A stretch of 64,000 nt of DNA. It comes from Sphaeramia orbicularis. Lineage: Eukaryota; Chordata; Actinopteri; Kurtiformes; Apogonidae. Each line of letters begins with the position of its first letter. Within the stretch, counting starts at the first letter, position 1. Made by a program: the position numbers and the translations under genes. Where the stretch lies: the NCBI RefSeq assembly GCF_902148855.1, contig NC_043963.1:35033327-35097326 (forward strand), in the 5' to 3' direction. The notes below the pieces were generated by a model that searched no databases, had not been told where the DNA came from, and saw nothing but the letters and a program-made list of their open reading frames with translations. Shown here piece after piece: positions 50,751 to 63,432 of the stretch.

Positions 50751-53490
50751 TGAGAGGCAGGAGTTGAGGAGAAACTGTAGCTTTTAGCTCAGAGCTTGAA
50801 CATTAGTGCTAAATGCCGATAAACACAACGTAGAGTTGGTGTGGCACACTATACACATTAGATGTAGAAGAAAGCCTTAACTTGATGTTTAGGACTTTGT
50901 TTTGTTTGGGTTTTTTTAGGTGGATGTGTGTTAAAGAATGTGGCCAATGTCATTCAGTACAGACATGATATAAAAGGAGAGGAGGAAAATTTACATAGAA
51001 ACAATTATCAACTGTCTTATTAAAGAATCCAACATTTTCAAACAGCTTTTAACTCCTATTATGTGAAATAATAGCTCCTCCTTACCTGTGTTTCCTTTTG
51101 TCCTTCCTCTCTGTTTGTGCTCTAGTCTTTTGTGTTTGATATGCGTGTGTTTATATCCTAAACTCACTTTGTTTTAATTTTACAACCACGCTGCGGACAT
51201 ATAACATCCAACACGTCCTCATCCCGCAGGACCCGTCTCCTCTGTATACAGACTCAAATGAATATTGGCATTTATTGTTTATCTCAGCTTTATCGACCAC
51301 TTTCCTACATACTGTTAATGTTTCCATTGTGTATGAATTATCAGGCATGTGAGTAATTTCCATGCTTTTGCAGTGAACTGGGGGAGGGTGTAGGTGGTAA
51401 GAATGCGTTTATGGTCTCTCTTCTGTGAGGGCAATAAAACAAGTGACGTTCCCCAGCTCACCAGCAACTATCTCTGCAGCAAAGCCTGCAACACGAGCAG
51501 CAATCTCACCAGGCTCAGAAATGAAAGCACTGCACAGCATGTGGAGGCATAAAGCAAAAGGGAAATACTTCAGAACCAATAGGTCCGACCGACAAGTACA
51601 GATCTGCGTCTGAGAGGATCATTCCTGCCACCCTCTTAAAAATCTAATCAGTTATGCGACCTCTCCGGCCCACGTCAGACTAAATCCTCCACAGGCCAAC
51701 TTTGGCCGGTGTGCACTCAGGTACCGTCTCTTTACTTCATAAAACAAAAGTTACGTTTTACGCGCACCGTGTACCGATCTAAAGCTGAATTTACACTGAT
51801 ATAAGAAGTGTTAAAACGCTTATGCAGATGTTCCTGTCTTTTTTTTTTTTTTTTTTTGTTCCCTGTTCTGATCATTTTTCGACATTCCTATGACACACAC
51901 CAGGAAAGGAGAACCAATAATTATCTGAGCAGCAAATGATAGGTTTGAAAATTACTTTCTACAAAAAAATTTAGCATTTGTCTAAGCACAAAATCTAAGC
52001 GTATGTCAAAACGTCTAAATTAAAACTGAAAATTATTGACATTATAATGAACAACTTCCCTTACTCTGTCTTTAGGATTAACACAAACTAAAAAGTCTTT
52101 TTAACTTGTCAAGAGCGCATTAAGTTGTCAGAATTTTGTCTTCACCTATTTTTCTCGTTAAATAAAGCCCCACACATTCACTCTGAACCTTAGTCACATT
52201 TCTAAGTTTCTTTTCATAGCAACAGACAAAAATAGATACCTATAAAATAATCAATACATTAAAAAAAAAAAAGAAATCGGTTCAATCGCAGTCGCTGTAG
52301 CTGCAGCTTATTGGTCCACCTCATTGATTTGTTCAATAGAGTGAATACTTTGAGCCTAAACGTGCAACACTGTTTGGTCTGTTGTTTGGAATCCTGAATA
52401 GACCATAAAAGAGACACGAACAAAGAGAAGGAAGTAACTGGTGCAATAAAAGCTTCCCATCACCTTATTCGTGGCCATATGTGACATCCGCGACGCACAG
52501 ATTTGAGGCAAATAAGGCGCAAAAGTTAGAGGCTGTGAAGTCCTACTAGTGTTGGGGCGGAATATAAATCTATTTTCTTCTTCATTTTAACATTAGTTAA
52601 GACATCAGATAATTACGGGATAAAACAAACATCTGTTAAAGCTCTAATATTACAGGGAGTATGTTTCTTAATGTGTCTAAATTAATCTTCATCTAAACCT
52701 CATGACTTTATCCATTACTTTTGAAGAAGTAAAACTTTAATTTCCAAAAATATACAAATTAACAATACAGTTTCAACCAGAAGGACTTTATACTTGTGGT
52801 TTGTTCTTAATATTTCAAACTCAAAATTTAAAAAAACGCAGAATGTGCAACAAATGTGGAAGTTTTCTTTTATTAAATAATTTCCTACTGTCGTCAACCT
52901 AGATCAACTATAAAATTAAATTGAAAAGGCTTGTTTTTTACTCAAAGCTCTGTTCAATACTTTACTGAAACTCAAATCATATTAATATGACTTGGTTTTC
53001 AGAATCACTGACGGTCTTTTATTGTGGTCGTCACAGTCCAAAACACACGGCGGATCATAAAGTTTGGGTTGTAAATAAAGGCGAAAGAGCCAAGCCAATA
53101 TGTGGACTGGGGAGACAGGAATGCAGCAGAGGTTGTGCCAGTGTGCAGAATTAGAAAGGTCATTCTTTCCTCGAGTTTTAGTGTTTTATTGCGGGCCGTA
53201 AGGCAAATCACATGCGCGGCTTTTGATGCAGGGAGGACAGAAGCCGTTTGGTCCACGTTTCCAGGAACCTTAAGGAGATCATATGTCCAGTGATGAACGA
53301 AGGAACCAGAAAAGGTCTAGGAAGTAAATTATAAATTATTAATAATAGCCTAGTACTACACTAACCATGAAAATGAATAATCACCATTAATAATTAATTA
53401 ATGGGTGGAAAATATTCTTTTAATTTATGCTTAGAAGCGGTGAATGCGCATGAAAGGTTGCGTATTTATTACGCATAACCCTGCGTAACA

Positions 53491-53544
<54 letters not shown>
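53491..53544. repeat. (TTA)n microsatellite
   Basis: About 18 trinucleotide units. Confidence 0.97.
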
Positions 53545-54031
53545 CATCAGTGTTGTTGCCGCTGTAAGGTTAGTTTTATCATGTTATTTTGCTCATTTGT
53601 GAATTTTACGCATTAAATTAATTGTTCTGATGAAGGCCTGATTCCCAGCCTGTCCCCCTGCAGCAGAACAGGGCCCATCTACGTCCCCGGACCCATGGCT
53701 TGTCTCTTACATTCCTGCAGATGTACTTCAGCATTCAACATCACAACATCACTCAGTATTAGTTATAAGGGATCTGTAAAATTTCTACATTATCAGCCGT
53801 GATTAAAAACACAGGCAGTGAGGCAAAAAGCGTGGTCAGTCACTGATGCTTTTTCTTCTCCCCGGCTTCTAACCTCACTAATAAGGAGTAATTCACATAC
53901 TAACAATGTAAAGCCCTCTATAAGCACTTTGCCATCGCTGGCTAGCCCAATTAATGTCCGGAAGTGTTCGACTTTATGCTCGTTAAGCACTCAGGAAGCT
54001 GTTGCCCAATGAGCGCATGTTGATCCACACA

Positions 54032-54044
54032 TCATAAATTATGA
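54032..54044. promoter_or_regulatory. Palindromic TCATAA-A-TTATGA motif
   Basis: Two inverted TTATGA halves around a single A. TTTATGA/TTTATTA-type sequences are bound by CDX and posterior Hox proteins. It lies 3.6 kb upstream of the hoxc6a ATG, in the c6a-c8a interval. Motif-level evidence only. Confidence 0.3.
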
Positions 54045-55882
54045 CCATTAGCAGGCAAAAATTTTTGCCCTGTCGGGATTTGTAAGTGAGGTTCTAAATG
54101 TGGTGATGCGGACAGATTCATTACTTCATGGAGTTTTATGCGAATCTATTTCTGCTTTTAAAAACACAGCAAAAACAATGCACTGTGGTTTCTCCCCTTT
54201 TATTTTAAAACCAAGATTTACCTCACAGTCCAAATGGCATTTATTAAATGGACTCTGTTTCTCTGTGTCTTTCCCCCTCCCTCTCTTTCTTTCTCTTTCT
54301 CTCTAGGCTGAATAGTGACTGGAGCAGCAGCGGACATGATCCACTGCAACAGCAATGTTTCATAAGGGAAAAGCAAACAACGTGTGTAACAGTAGGTTAT
54401 AAGACTTTAAAGACTTCCAGAACAAGGCGTTTCCAATCATTGTACTTTACAAGACTGAAACGTGGGACTGCTGAGCTTCAGTCGCTTTATGATGCAAAAA
54501 TATTTTGTCTGAGCACTGAAAATAACAGAACACAGAGGGAGCGTTTCTCCAAGCCACAGCACCCTTGCTGAGCTTTGGTAAAAACGACTGCTTTCAACTT
54601 CCAATGAACACAAAAACTCCTGCCTCTGTCACACACACGTTCACACACAAATTATTCTACAAAGTTATGTGTTTTTCGGATATTATCATGATTCACTATG
54701 GCTACATTTTCTAATTTTTCCCCTCAGTATCTCTATCATTCTCATGCGTAAACACACTCGTATAATACTGGGTTTCTGCCCAGTCTGTGGTGGTTAACAT
54801 GTGGTATTTTGCAATTAATCTTACACATTCTATGTCCAAATGTTGTCAACTGTTTAACAGAAACTTGGCTTGTATTTCATCATCATCATGGACCATTTAT
54901 GTTTCTTTTATTTATGCAGCTTTTCTGGTTTTGTCTTAGTCATAGCACCCTGTTCAATAATGTCATGTTAAATGTTGTTAATGCTGTTGTTATATTGTGA
55001 TGATATAACATACTGGTGTTAATAAATGGTCTGCTACTTCTCATAATGTCCTCAGTGATTATGCATGTGGAGCAGCATCTCAGATATTAAGAAATAACTC
55101 ATATCAACCCCTCGTATTATAATAAGAGACAAATCAAACGCTCAACCAAGTGTCAACAGCGGATCAAAGTGTCAGAAACAGTTCTGCGTGTCAGCTGGTG
55201 CAGTTAGTATGTGGCGGCAGTGGATCAGCTGGGTCAGCTGACATCCGCAGTGAACCGCCGCCGAAAACCAGCACCATAAACAACAAGGCTCAACACCCGC
55301 CCACTTCCACATGCGAAGCTTGTCATCGCTAGGGGGCACTGCCGGAAGCATCCCAGTGTATCAGTGTGTACATAACTGCGTGTGTGCGCGCGCGAACCCG
55401 TGTGTATGGATGCTGTACATGCGCGTGCGTATAGATGTTACTCAAGATCTTGTGACAACAAATATGGAAACAAGAAATAATTAGAGCACATCAGGCAGCC
55501 ATGAAACAAATTTATCACTGCCTGGTCAGAGGGGCCTATGACTGATGAGAAAGTTTACTCTCAGCAGGCAATTTATTACAGCACACTGGCACAACATCTC
55601 TAAAATGCAAAACTAATGTTGGCTAAAGCGGCCAGCACACACTCAGGTGCTGCAGTAAGGTAAGACAAGGTAATGACAGTATGGCTCCAGGCAGCAGCAG
55701 CAGCCTCTCAGGCTACAGGTCAGGTCACAGCTCCATAGAAATAGGCTCCTCCACCTTCTCATGATCTCACACACTCGTTCTTCAGCATCATTCGTCATTT
55801 GCAACCAGCCTGCACAAGCGCACACCCAAACACAGCATTAAAAACAGCAAAGCGGGAATGATAGGGAAATGAGCAGCCTTAC

Positions 55883-56383
55883 CCTCTGTGGGCTCTCCGT
55901 AGTTTGGAGCTTCACTGTGGTTCAACGCAGCAGCTGAGGGGTCACGATGGCGAGTGGGAAATATCAACACAGCGCACATCTCCACTGTGGGCTCGGCTGC
56001 TTTCACATCCCCGCGATGAGGAGCTCAAGGAGACAGAAGGGCTGTTTGCAAAGGGAAAGTCTTTTCTATAGCGGGGCTTTCTCCTTTTCCTTTTTCCCAG
56101 TCGCGGCTTTATTGCCTCCGGGGGGGATAAACGCAGGCAGCGGCGGGTACAGAGGCGGCGACTGTCCCGAAGATCCCTCTGTCAGGAAGTCGGAGAGCGC
56201 ATGAATATCACACGAAGCGGCGTCAAAATCACTATCTTGTATTTTTATATTAAAGAAGGAGAAAAAAGACGTTTCTACGCCCCAGCTAAGTCTGCTGCTG
56301 ATACAAGGGAAGGACCAGAGAATAGACAACAGCATAAAGTTCATGTTCATAGAGCGTGTGCCACGTGGCTCGCTGCAGCCAAT
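55883..56383 (-). promoter_or_regulatory. Candidate distal hoxc6a promoter and non-coding first exon
   Basis: On the minus strand, CCAAT (56383-56379) and CACGTG (56367-56362), 11 bp apart, are followed by about 470 bp of CpG-richer sequence ending in a strong donor, AGAGG|GTAAGG, at 55883. HOXC6 in tetrapods has two promoters several kilobases apart (PRI and PRII); this block is 5.4-5.9 kb upstream of the hoxc6a ATG, so it could be the PRI counterpart. No homeobox is nearby. Transcription is inferred. Confidence 0.45.
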
Positions 56384-58158
56384 CGCAGAAAGGATTCAGT
56401 CGTAAACTTTTATTACTCAGCTGTAAATTTCTCCCTTTAACAACCAGGAATGTTTGCACCCATCTTTTCCCCTCTTTTTTTTTCGATTGTACAAAACTAA
56501 AAATGGCCACACATTTTGATGCACGAAAGCAGAGATGTTCCAAAATGTCACAATTTCGACGTGCGTCAAAAAAATAAAAAAAAATAATGACAGTAAACCC
56601 ACGGTGGACAAGGCTGCGTGGTATGATGTACCCACGCCAAATGGAAAAGGAAATAAAAGTGCGTGAGGCAGAAAGAGAGGGAGGGGGGACAGGAAAAGAG
56701 ACGGAGAGGCATATTGGGACACGGAGAAAGAGAGAGAGCGACGTCTAATTAGAATTCAATTAGACTAAACTCGTCTGTGTGCGTCCATTTGAAGGCCTCA
56801 TTCTCACTGGCTGATTCTCAGGATGGATTGCATGACAGTAAACAGATGTCAGGTTTCACTGTTACACTGTACAGTAGCCTAGACAATTACACATCAAGTG
56901 GATGCTTCAGGTGCGTGCGTTAAATAACTGTTATGTCTATTTTAACTCATGCGCAAAAGGACATCGACATTTTTTTAAAACTTGAAAAACAGGTAAAAGT
57001 CTAGTTTCCGCCTGCGGGGATCACACACAAACCTAACACACACCGCATCATCCTCAACCCCACATGACAATGAATCAACATTTCCTGCAAATCCAGTTCA
57101 AACTTTCAGAAAGATCTACGAGTAAGGAATAGACAGCAGGGGGAAAAATGACGCTTTTGGAAAAGGCGCACATAAATTTGACATGGATAGGAAGAAGATG
57201 AATCCAACACTGGGTTTGTAATGCATTTTCTACGCCTTCAACAAATAGACTGCACCAAAAAAGCATCTGAAAAATACGTGAGGAAAAGCTGGTTCACGAG
57301 TAAAACAATAGTATCAGCAAATAATTGGATTTTACGCAGCCACTATACGCAGATCCGCCCTTTAAATTCTACTGACAGACCAAGGCCTCTCACCTTACAG
57401 AGGAAATGACAACATGCAGCCACAAAACCGAATATAAATTTATATATATGACCGTCTCTTATGTATTAATAGAAATATGTGTTACATACTTGGATGAGCG
57501 GTGCATCTTGTCTTTGCAGGCCGTGATCTCCACACTGAGCCTCGACATACAGACAAAAGATGTAGACCCATCCGAGCTGCGCCTTTACACCGCCAATAAA
57601 CTTTACAGCAGGTACACTAAAGTTTATTGGTAATGTCAGCCCCATGTTAAAAGTACACACACAATGGCCCATCCGAGGAGCAGGATAGATGTCACTTAGG
57701 AACACATCCGGAACACCACACGCACACAAAAGGCTGCGCTTTGACGCAAAAACGTGCAGTTTAAGGGGAGAAAAGGATACCAAATGGAGGAAATCTATTT
57801 TTAAAAGACTGGACTTTATCCCTCTGTGACATGGAGCCTGGTGAGCTGATGATTAAAGGGACACACTGGATTTAAGACAGGAATTTCCAAACTCTGCAGA
57901 GCCTTAATCCAGACTATTTTGTGCTTTCGTCTCCATTTTATTCGTTAGGGTTTAATATGAAGCCTGCAGGAGCACAAAGGAGGAATTGTCAGGCTCTCGC
58001 TCCAGTTCTGATTTACTGATAAACCACTATCAGAATAAAATATTTAGAAAATAAGTATACATTGGGGGAAACAGTTGCAGCTTTATTTTTTTTTTTTGGA
58101 AATGCATAAGTCCATTTAGGCCGTAATGTCCAAGGTCCATAAACCGCCCTTGTATAGG

Positions 58159-58162
<4 letters not shown>

Positions 58163-58196
<34 letters not shown>
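58163..58196. repeat. Poly(A) run, 34 bp
   Basis: Uninterrupted A homopolymer in the c6a-c8a interval. Confidence 0.9.
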
Positions 58197-58200
<4 letters not shown>

Positions 58201-60069
58201 AAGAAAAGATTAAAAAATAATTATCTAAAATAAAAGCATCATCAATAATAAAATTAAAAAGAGAGCAGGGGAATAAGTATCTCCTAACATACACCACTCA
58301 GTATTTGCATCCACAGTGTCTCGTGTACACATCGAATGTGTCACTTCAGCTTCTTCAAATACACAATGAATGAACGATAAAAACAGACTAGACGCACTAA
58401 AAGCTCTGAATAATTAACTGCATTACACACTGAAAACAAGCACATCGAAGGACGGACTCTTGTAATTATAAGGACAGTAGTTCTGATGGGAGGTAAATTG
58501 GAAATGCCAAATCCCAATGCACAGGATAAGGTAAAGTAAACACACAAATAAAATTCGTGATTCGGGTGAAAGTTTGTTGAAAAAAGAGAGACTGGAGGTA
58601 ATAATGATTAAAAAAAAGAAAAAAATACCATGTATTTTTTTTATATATAGATATTTTTCAGAAGGATCCCATTTCCAGTAATATAACCACACATGTGGGC
58701 TATCTGACCCCCTGCAATAACAAGAGGCCCACTTCACTGTGCGTTTTTGGGAATTACTGCTGTTTGTGCTGCATGAATGTCAAGCACTAATTATATTTTG
58801 ACTGTTCACATCCGTTTGCCCCCCTCCCCCTCCAAAAAAAAAAAAAAAAATTAAAAAAAAAATTAAAAATAAAAATAAACCACCGCCTTCATCATAAGCC
58901 CAACAGCAGAAGAGGAAACACAAGATGGTCCATCTGCACCTGGCCTGTCATTTGCAGAGGTTTCACCGCTCTGGGCAGTTAAGTCTCACCAACACATACT
59001 CCAACACCTTTGCATGGTATAAACAGAAAAAAAAACTCCCAAAAGCTCCGCCATTCCTTACTTTGATTATTAAGATAACACGTCAGATGTTTGTCATCTC
59101 AAACAGCCATTATTCTTCCCAGGATTCATTAAGAAAAGCTTCTCGTCCTCCCTCAAGACAGGAAGTTTTTTATTAAGAGGATGAATCAAATACAACTCAG
59201 ACTTCAGAGAGGAGTCCTGCTGTGAATGGGATCCGCAACCTTTCCTTAAAAGGTAAAGGAATACATCCGCAAACGCCTGTCTTGCGGTTTTTTTCTCTCC
59301 ATTTGAACAAGTTGGAAAGTTTAAATTAAGCAAACTTTAGTCAAGAGGATGTTCAATAAGCTCCCTCCTCCTCCTCCTCCTCCTCCTCTTCTTCCCTCCT
59401 GCCGTCGCACTAAATGTTTTTACGCATATGAGCTGAAAATCAAAGCATCATCACAACACAACAACACAGTGGCATATTTAGTCATTACCCCATTGAAATG
59501 TTTGGATTATGTGTATGAAATTACGCAGCGCAGTATGTGAAAGTTTACAACTTGTTAAGGGAAAAGCAGTAATAAAAAAAGAAAAAGGGGGAGGGAAAAA
59601 AAGAAAAAAAGAGAAGGTGCTGAGAGTATTACTCTACATATGTGTGCGGCTTGTTTTTTATGTGTGGGGAGGAGGGGATCATTTCAATAAACGAGCCTGT
59701 AGTATCAATAAAACCAGAAATGATAGTGAGCCATCTTGTTTATTCGTGATTTTACATCAACAATGGCGGGGGGACACACAATTCCGTCTTTCACAGGAGA
59801 AACACCAGGAAACGAGCATATTGTTAACATCAATATATAACAAGACGTACATAAAGATTATATTCAGTGCAAAACAACTACGCTATATCACCAGCACATT
59901 AAAATAAAAATTCCCTTACTTTAAAATTGTTGTAATTGTAGCAGGTATTATCATACACAGTAAATGTGCGTTATAGGCAGTTTTAGTTGTTGGGGAAATA
60001 GCTTGCAATCAATTCAGAGCGATGCCTAAAGTGTGGAATATAAATTCAGTAAAGGCAAAGCTCTGAGTT

Positions 60070-60077
60070 TAGGTAGT
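60070..60077 (-). promoter_or_regulatory. miR-196 8-mer seed match downstream of hoxc8a
   Basis: The minus strand reads ACTACCTA, the full 8-mer match to miR-196, about 970 nt past the hoxc8a stop. A candidate poly(A) signal at 59739-59744 would keep it within the 3' UTR, although an earlier AATAAA at 60576-60581 would exclude it from a shorter form. Hoxc8 is a known miR-196 target in mammals. Confidence 0.45.
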
Positions 60078-60285
60078 GCCGTGGTACAATCTCAAAATTG
60101 TTTGCTTGGCTTGGAGCTAATTGTCTTCCCAAGACTCACAAATTGTCTTCAACAAGTGTATACTGTATATTGGGTAAATGCTACATACATAACTTAATAA
60201 TATAAGGTTGATATATAACACTTTTAAAATTAAAATCATATGAAATCTCTATATTCAGAAATCTCTATTGCAATTCCCCCAGGTT

Positions 60286-60292
60286 TAGGTAG
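60286..60292 (-). promoter_or_regulatory. Second miR-196 seed match downstream of hoxc8a
   Basis: CTACCTA on the minus strand (7mer-A1), with partial further pairing to the miRNA middle (plus strand TAGGTAGCATCAAGG against TAGGTAGTTTCATGT). It is about 750 nt past the hoxc8a stop. Confidence 0.4.
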
Positions 60293-61043
60293 CATCAAGG
60301 ATTTCAAACGATTGCATTTCCCTGGTAATCCTAGAAAAAAGATGTCTGAGGAGCTAATGGCTATCTTTGTCTAGGCCATTCACATGAAAACGAGTAAAAC
60401 AGTAACAGTAACAATTAGAATAATAAAACTTGTGGTTTTTATACACGGGCTGGTAGCCTATGTAACTGCTGCGATGATTTTGGAACACTTACTACTAAGT
60501 TATAGGCCTACATTTCGCTGAAAGGCTACTCTGAAATGACGTCCATGTACTTTTTAAATGTAGGCTGTTATTATTTTTATTATTATCAATATTATTATTA
60601 TTATCATCATCATCTATTTACAACATATTTCGGCGTTGGTCATGTTTTGATCTTATTTGGCTATGCTTCTGATATAATATTAAAAGCAAATTTGTAAAAA
60701 ATAGCTAAGCCATTTTCCATCTAACATGCGTTTTTTACTTTGCCCTTTTTTTTCTCAAGGGCGACAGTTCTATGAAAGAAAATGCGCTACAAACGTGTGT
60801 AGCTTCTCTAGAAATCCAAATGGCAATGCGAATATTGAGTTCGTATCGGGATAATTGTGAAAAGGTAGAATTTTGACTATTTATGACAGCAATATTGTTG
60901 GGATTCCTGTTCCCTCTTGGACAAAATGAAAGGGTGGTCATAAAGTTGACCTGCCTCTGCCTCCTTGTGACTCTTCGTCTGTTTATGGGACCTCTCTTTT
61001 TTTTCTCTTTTTCAGCCATATAACCATAAAAAGGACCATAAAA

Positions 61044-63065
61044 TCATTCCTTGGTCTCTTCTTTCTCTTCCGCTTCTTTCTCCTCTGCCTCTGCTTCTTC
61101 CCCTTCACCGTCCTCGTTGCCCTCTTCCTCGGCCTCGGCTTCAGCCTCTCCTCTCTGACCCGGAAACTTGTCTTTGTTGTTTTCTTTTTTCCACTTCATC
61201 CTCCTGTTCTGAAACCAGATCTTCACCTGCCGCTCGGTGAGACTCAGGGCGTGGGACACCTCGATCCTCCTCTTACGAGTCAGGTAAGGGTTGAACAGAA
61301 ACTCCTTCTCCAGTTCGAGAGTTTGGTAGCGACTGTAGGTTTGCCTCCCATTTCGTCTTCCTGGGGCTTGAATGAAATAAAGCCAGAGGTTAGCTGGACT
61401 GACCACGGTCCCCCATAAAAAAACACTCAGATGACTTATAATTAATTCTGCATTTACTTTATTTCCTCCAGCGGGAATACCAATAGTCCAGCTTCTAAAT
61501 ATAGCTGCCAATTCATTAAAAAAAAAAAAAAAAAGCAGGGAAGGCTTTTTTAAAATTACTATTATTATAAGTCTGATGCCAGAAATTGTGTGAGATAATA
61601 ACTTAAATATTTCTCTCTTTACAGAATTCATCATCCACCTGGTGAGACTTTTACCCCCACCTCTTTAAGGAACTACAGGGTGAGTTGTAAAATAATAAAT
61701 GAATTCAACACTATAGGTATTAGTTACACATTTAAAAATCTAACAATGGGTCCAAATTGAGTTTATTGCCTCCTTATTTTATTTTTAAGTGGTGTTCTCA
61801 GGCAGTATAGTGTGCTTTTCTGGGCCTATACAAGCCTGGTTGAATTTTCAGTCACACACACACACATACACACACAGATGAGGTAGCTATAAGATATAAG
61901 AGAAGTAAGAAAAGATAGAAATGAGATAAACTTGGGACAGAATAATGATGAATATCTGTGAGGGAATAAAAGTGAAGCTTCCACCTGTGTGGAGTTAATG
62001 TAGCCTGATAGTCTGACACAGTCTGATCCCTGAATGGAAGGGCTAATATCTACAAAGCCCTTATGATTATAGCTGGAGCAGCCTCAGCCACATTGGGCCT
62101 GTGGGTCAAATTACCCCCCCCAAACTCCTAAAACCAGGATTGTGGATAATCGGGCATGTTGTGTTTCAGTTAACCTTCCTGTCACTCTGCATGCTACTTG
62201 TGTGTGTGGTATATCTCCATTTTTTTTTTTTTCAACTCTGACTTCTTCATCTTTCCCACTAGTGCATTTAGAGGTTGTGAAATATCTGATGAGAACCATA
62301 ATTGACTTCAAAAGAGCTGGTGTCGTGAGCTGTGTTCAGCAATTCAGTTTTTAAAGGCACTTTGGAAAGCAACAACTCAGCCCTGTATGGACATGTGCTG
62401 CAGAGTAACAGCAGCCTGCAGTACAGGTTATATGTGCCCCATCATGTTCCCTGACTTATTTCGTTTTATAGTTTAACACACACACACATACACACACACT
62501 GGTGTATACTAGGGCTTATTTAGTACACAAACACACACACATACACAAACAGACACACAGGCAGGTTGACGCACACACGCGCGCACAGAGCAACATAGAA
62601 AGAATAGGAAATAATTGTACGATTCTGACCGTGGGGTCTCATCCAAGGAAACATAAGACTGGGAGAGGAGTTTTGATTTAAGTGGCCTTGTCCTTCTCCG
62701 GGGTTAGAGCTGCTCGACGATTTACAGTCTGGGTATTGCGCTAGGCTTGCGTCTTGCTGGGTACCATAAAGCGTTTGCCTCGGAAGAGCTTCATATCCAT
62801 AAAATTTCGTTGCGTCTCCGTGGCACGCCAAAGCGCAAGGGTTCTGCTGGTATCCGGGGTTGGAGATCCCCGTGGTCCCGTGGTGGAAAAAGTCCTGCAC
62901 ATGATGGGACGGGTGTTGAAAGCCCGGTGCGGCTGCTCCGGGTCCGTAAACCAGCGTGTGGCTGCGGGCAACGCTTTGTGGAAACCTGCAGTCATAGTAA
63001 GTTGGCTCCAGTGACTCGCCGCCTTTGTACTTAGAAAAAAGAGGGTTAACAAAATAGGAGCTCAT
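61044..63065 (-). CDS. hoxc8a: hoxc8a, Hox paralogue group 8 homeodomain protein; exons 63065-62630 and 61366-61044
   Basis: Nuclear transcription factor of paralogue group 8, predicted 252 aa; human HOXC8 is 242 aa. Exon 1 starts [20 protein letters not shown], the PG8 N-terminus, and contains [15 protein letters not shown] and the hexapeptide MFPWMRPH (FPWM about 139-142). The donor CACG|GTCAGA at 62630 is weak beyond GT; the acceptor TTCAAG at 61367 is phase 1 and rejoins as alanine ([14 protein letters not shown]). The homeodomain (about 149-208) has the PG8 signatures [29 protein letters not shown] and KKENNKDK. The C-terminal tail is a long Glu/Ala-rich acidic run ending EETKE, as in Hoxc8 but longer, which explains the extra length. 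The frame continuing past the donor is intronic. Confidence 0.97.
61367..62629 (-). other. hoxc8a intron (1.26 kb)
   Basis: Contains two short CA-rich tracts (near 61854-61876 and 62478-62500) and nothing else recognised. Confidence 0.85.
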
Positions 63066-63401
63066 GTTTAGTTAGCATCAAGCAGACGGGCTTTCTCGCA
63101 GCAGAATATCTCCTTTAGGATGATGGCAGCCTTTTGTTTAGGGTCCCAACTCGCTGAGCGCACACAGGCAGACAAACCGGAACTAGGAGAAACGCTGCCC
63201 CTTTGGACAATCTACGGCAGCTCACTCTCTCTGAGCCGTTCCTCTCACCGGATTTCTCTCGCAGTCGTGAGTGTTTTTCTCCCCCAGGTTTTGCAGGCTC
63301 AAAGCCGGCTTATTGCATGTGCTTTGGATGTGCGTTAGCAAATGTTAAAGCTGGCTTGCTCGACCGGCACAGTCCCAGACGCTGCTCTTTTCTTTCTTTT
63401 T

Positions 63402-63432
<31 letters not shown>

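Larger units (their letters stand above)
50457..61043. other. hoxc8a-hoxc6a intergenic region (10.6 kb)
   Basis: No PG7 homeobox or hexapeptide is present, as expected because vertebrate HoxC clusters lack this gene. Contents: the hoxc6a proximal promoter; a (TTA)n tract at 53.5 kb; a Cdx/Hox-like palindrome at 54.03 kb; a CpG-richer block at 55.88-56.40 kb with promoter-like motifs; poly(A) and (ATT)n tracts; and the hoxc8a 3' UTR at the right end. Open frames here are short and show no recognised domain. Confidence 0.65.

Noticed and set aside
50457-61043. Possible hoxc7a gene
   Set aside because: No PG7 homeobox, hexapeptide or N-terminal motif on either strand; HoxC is known to lack this group.
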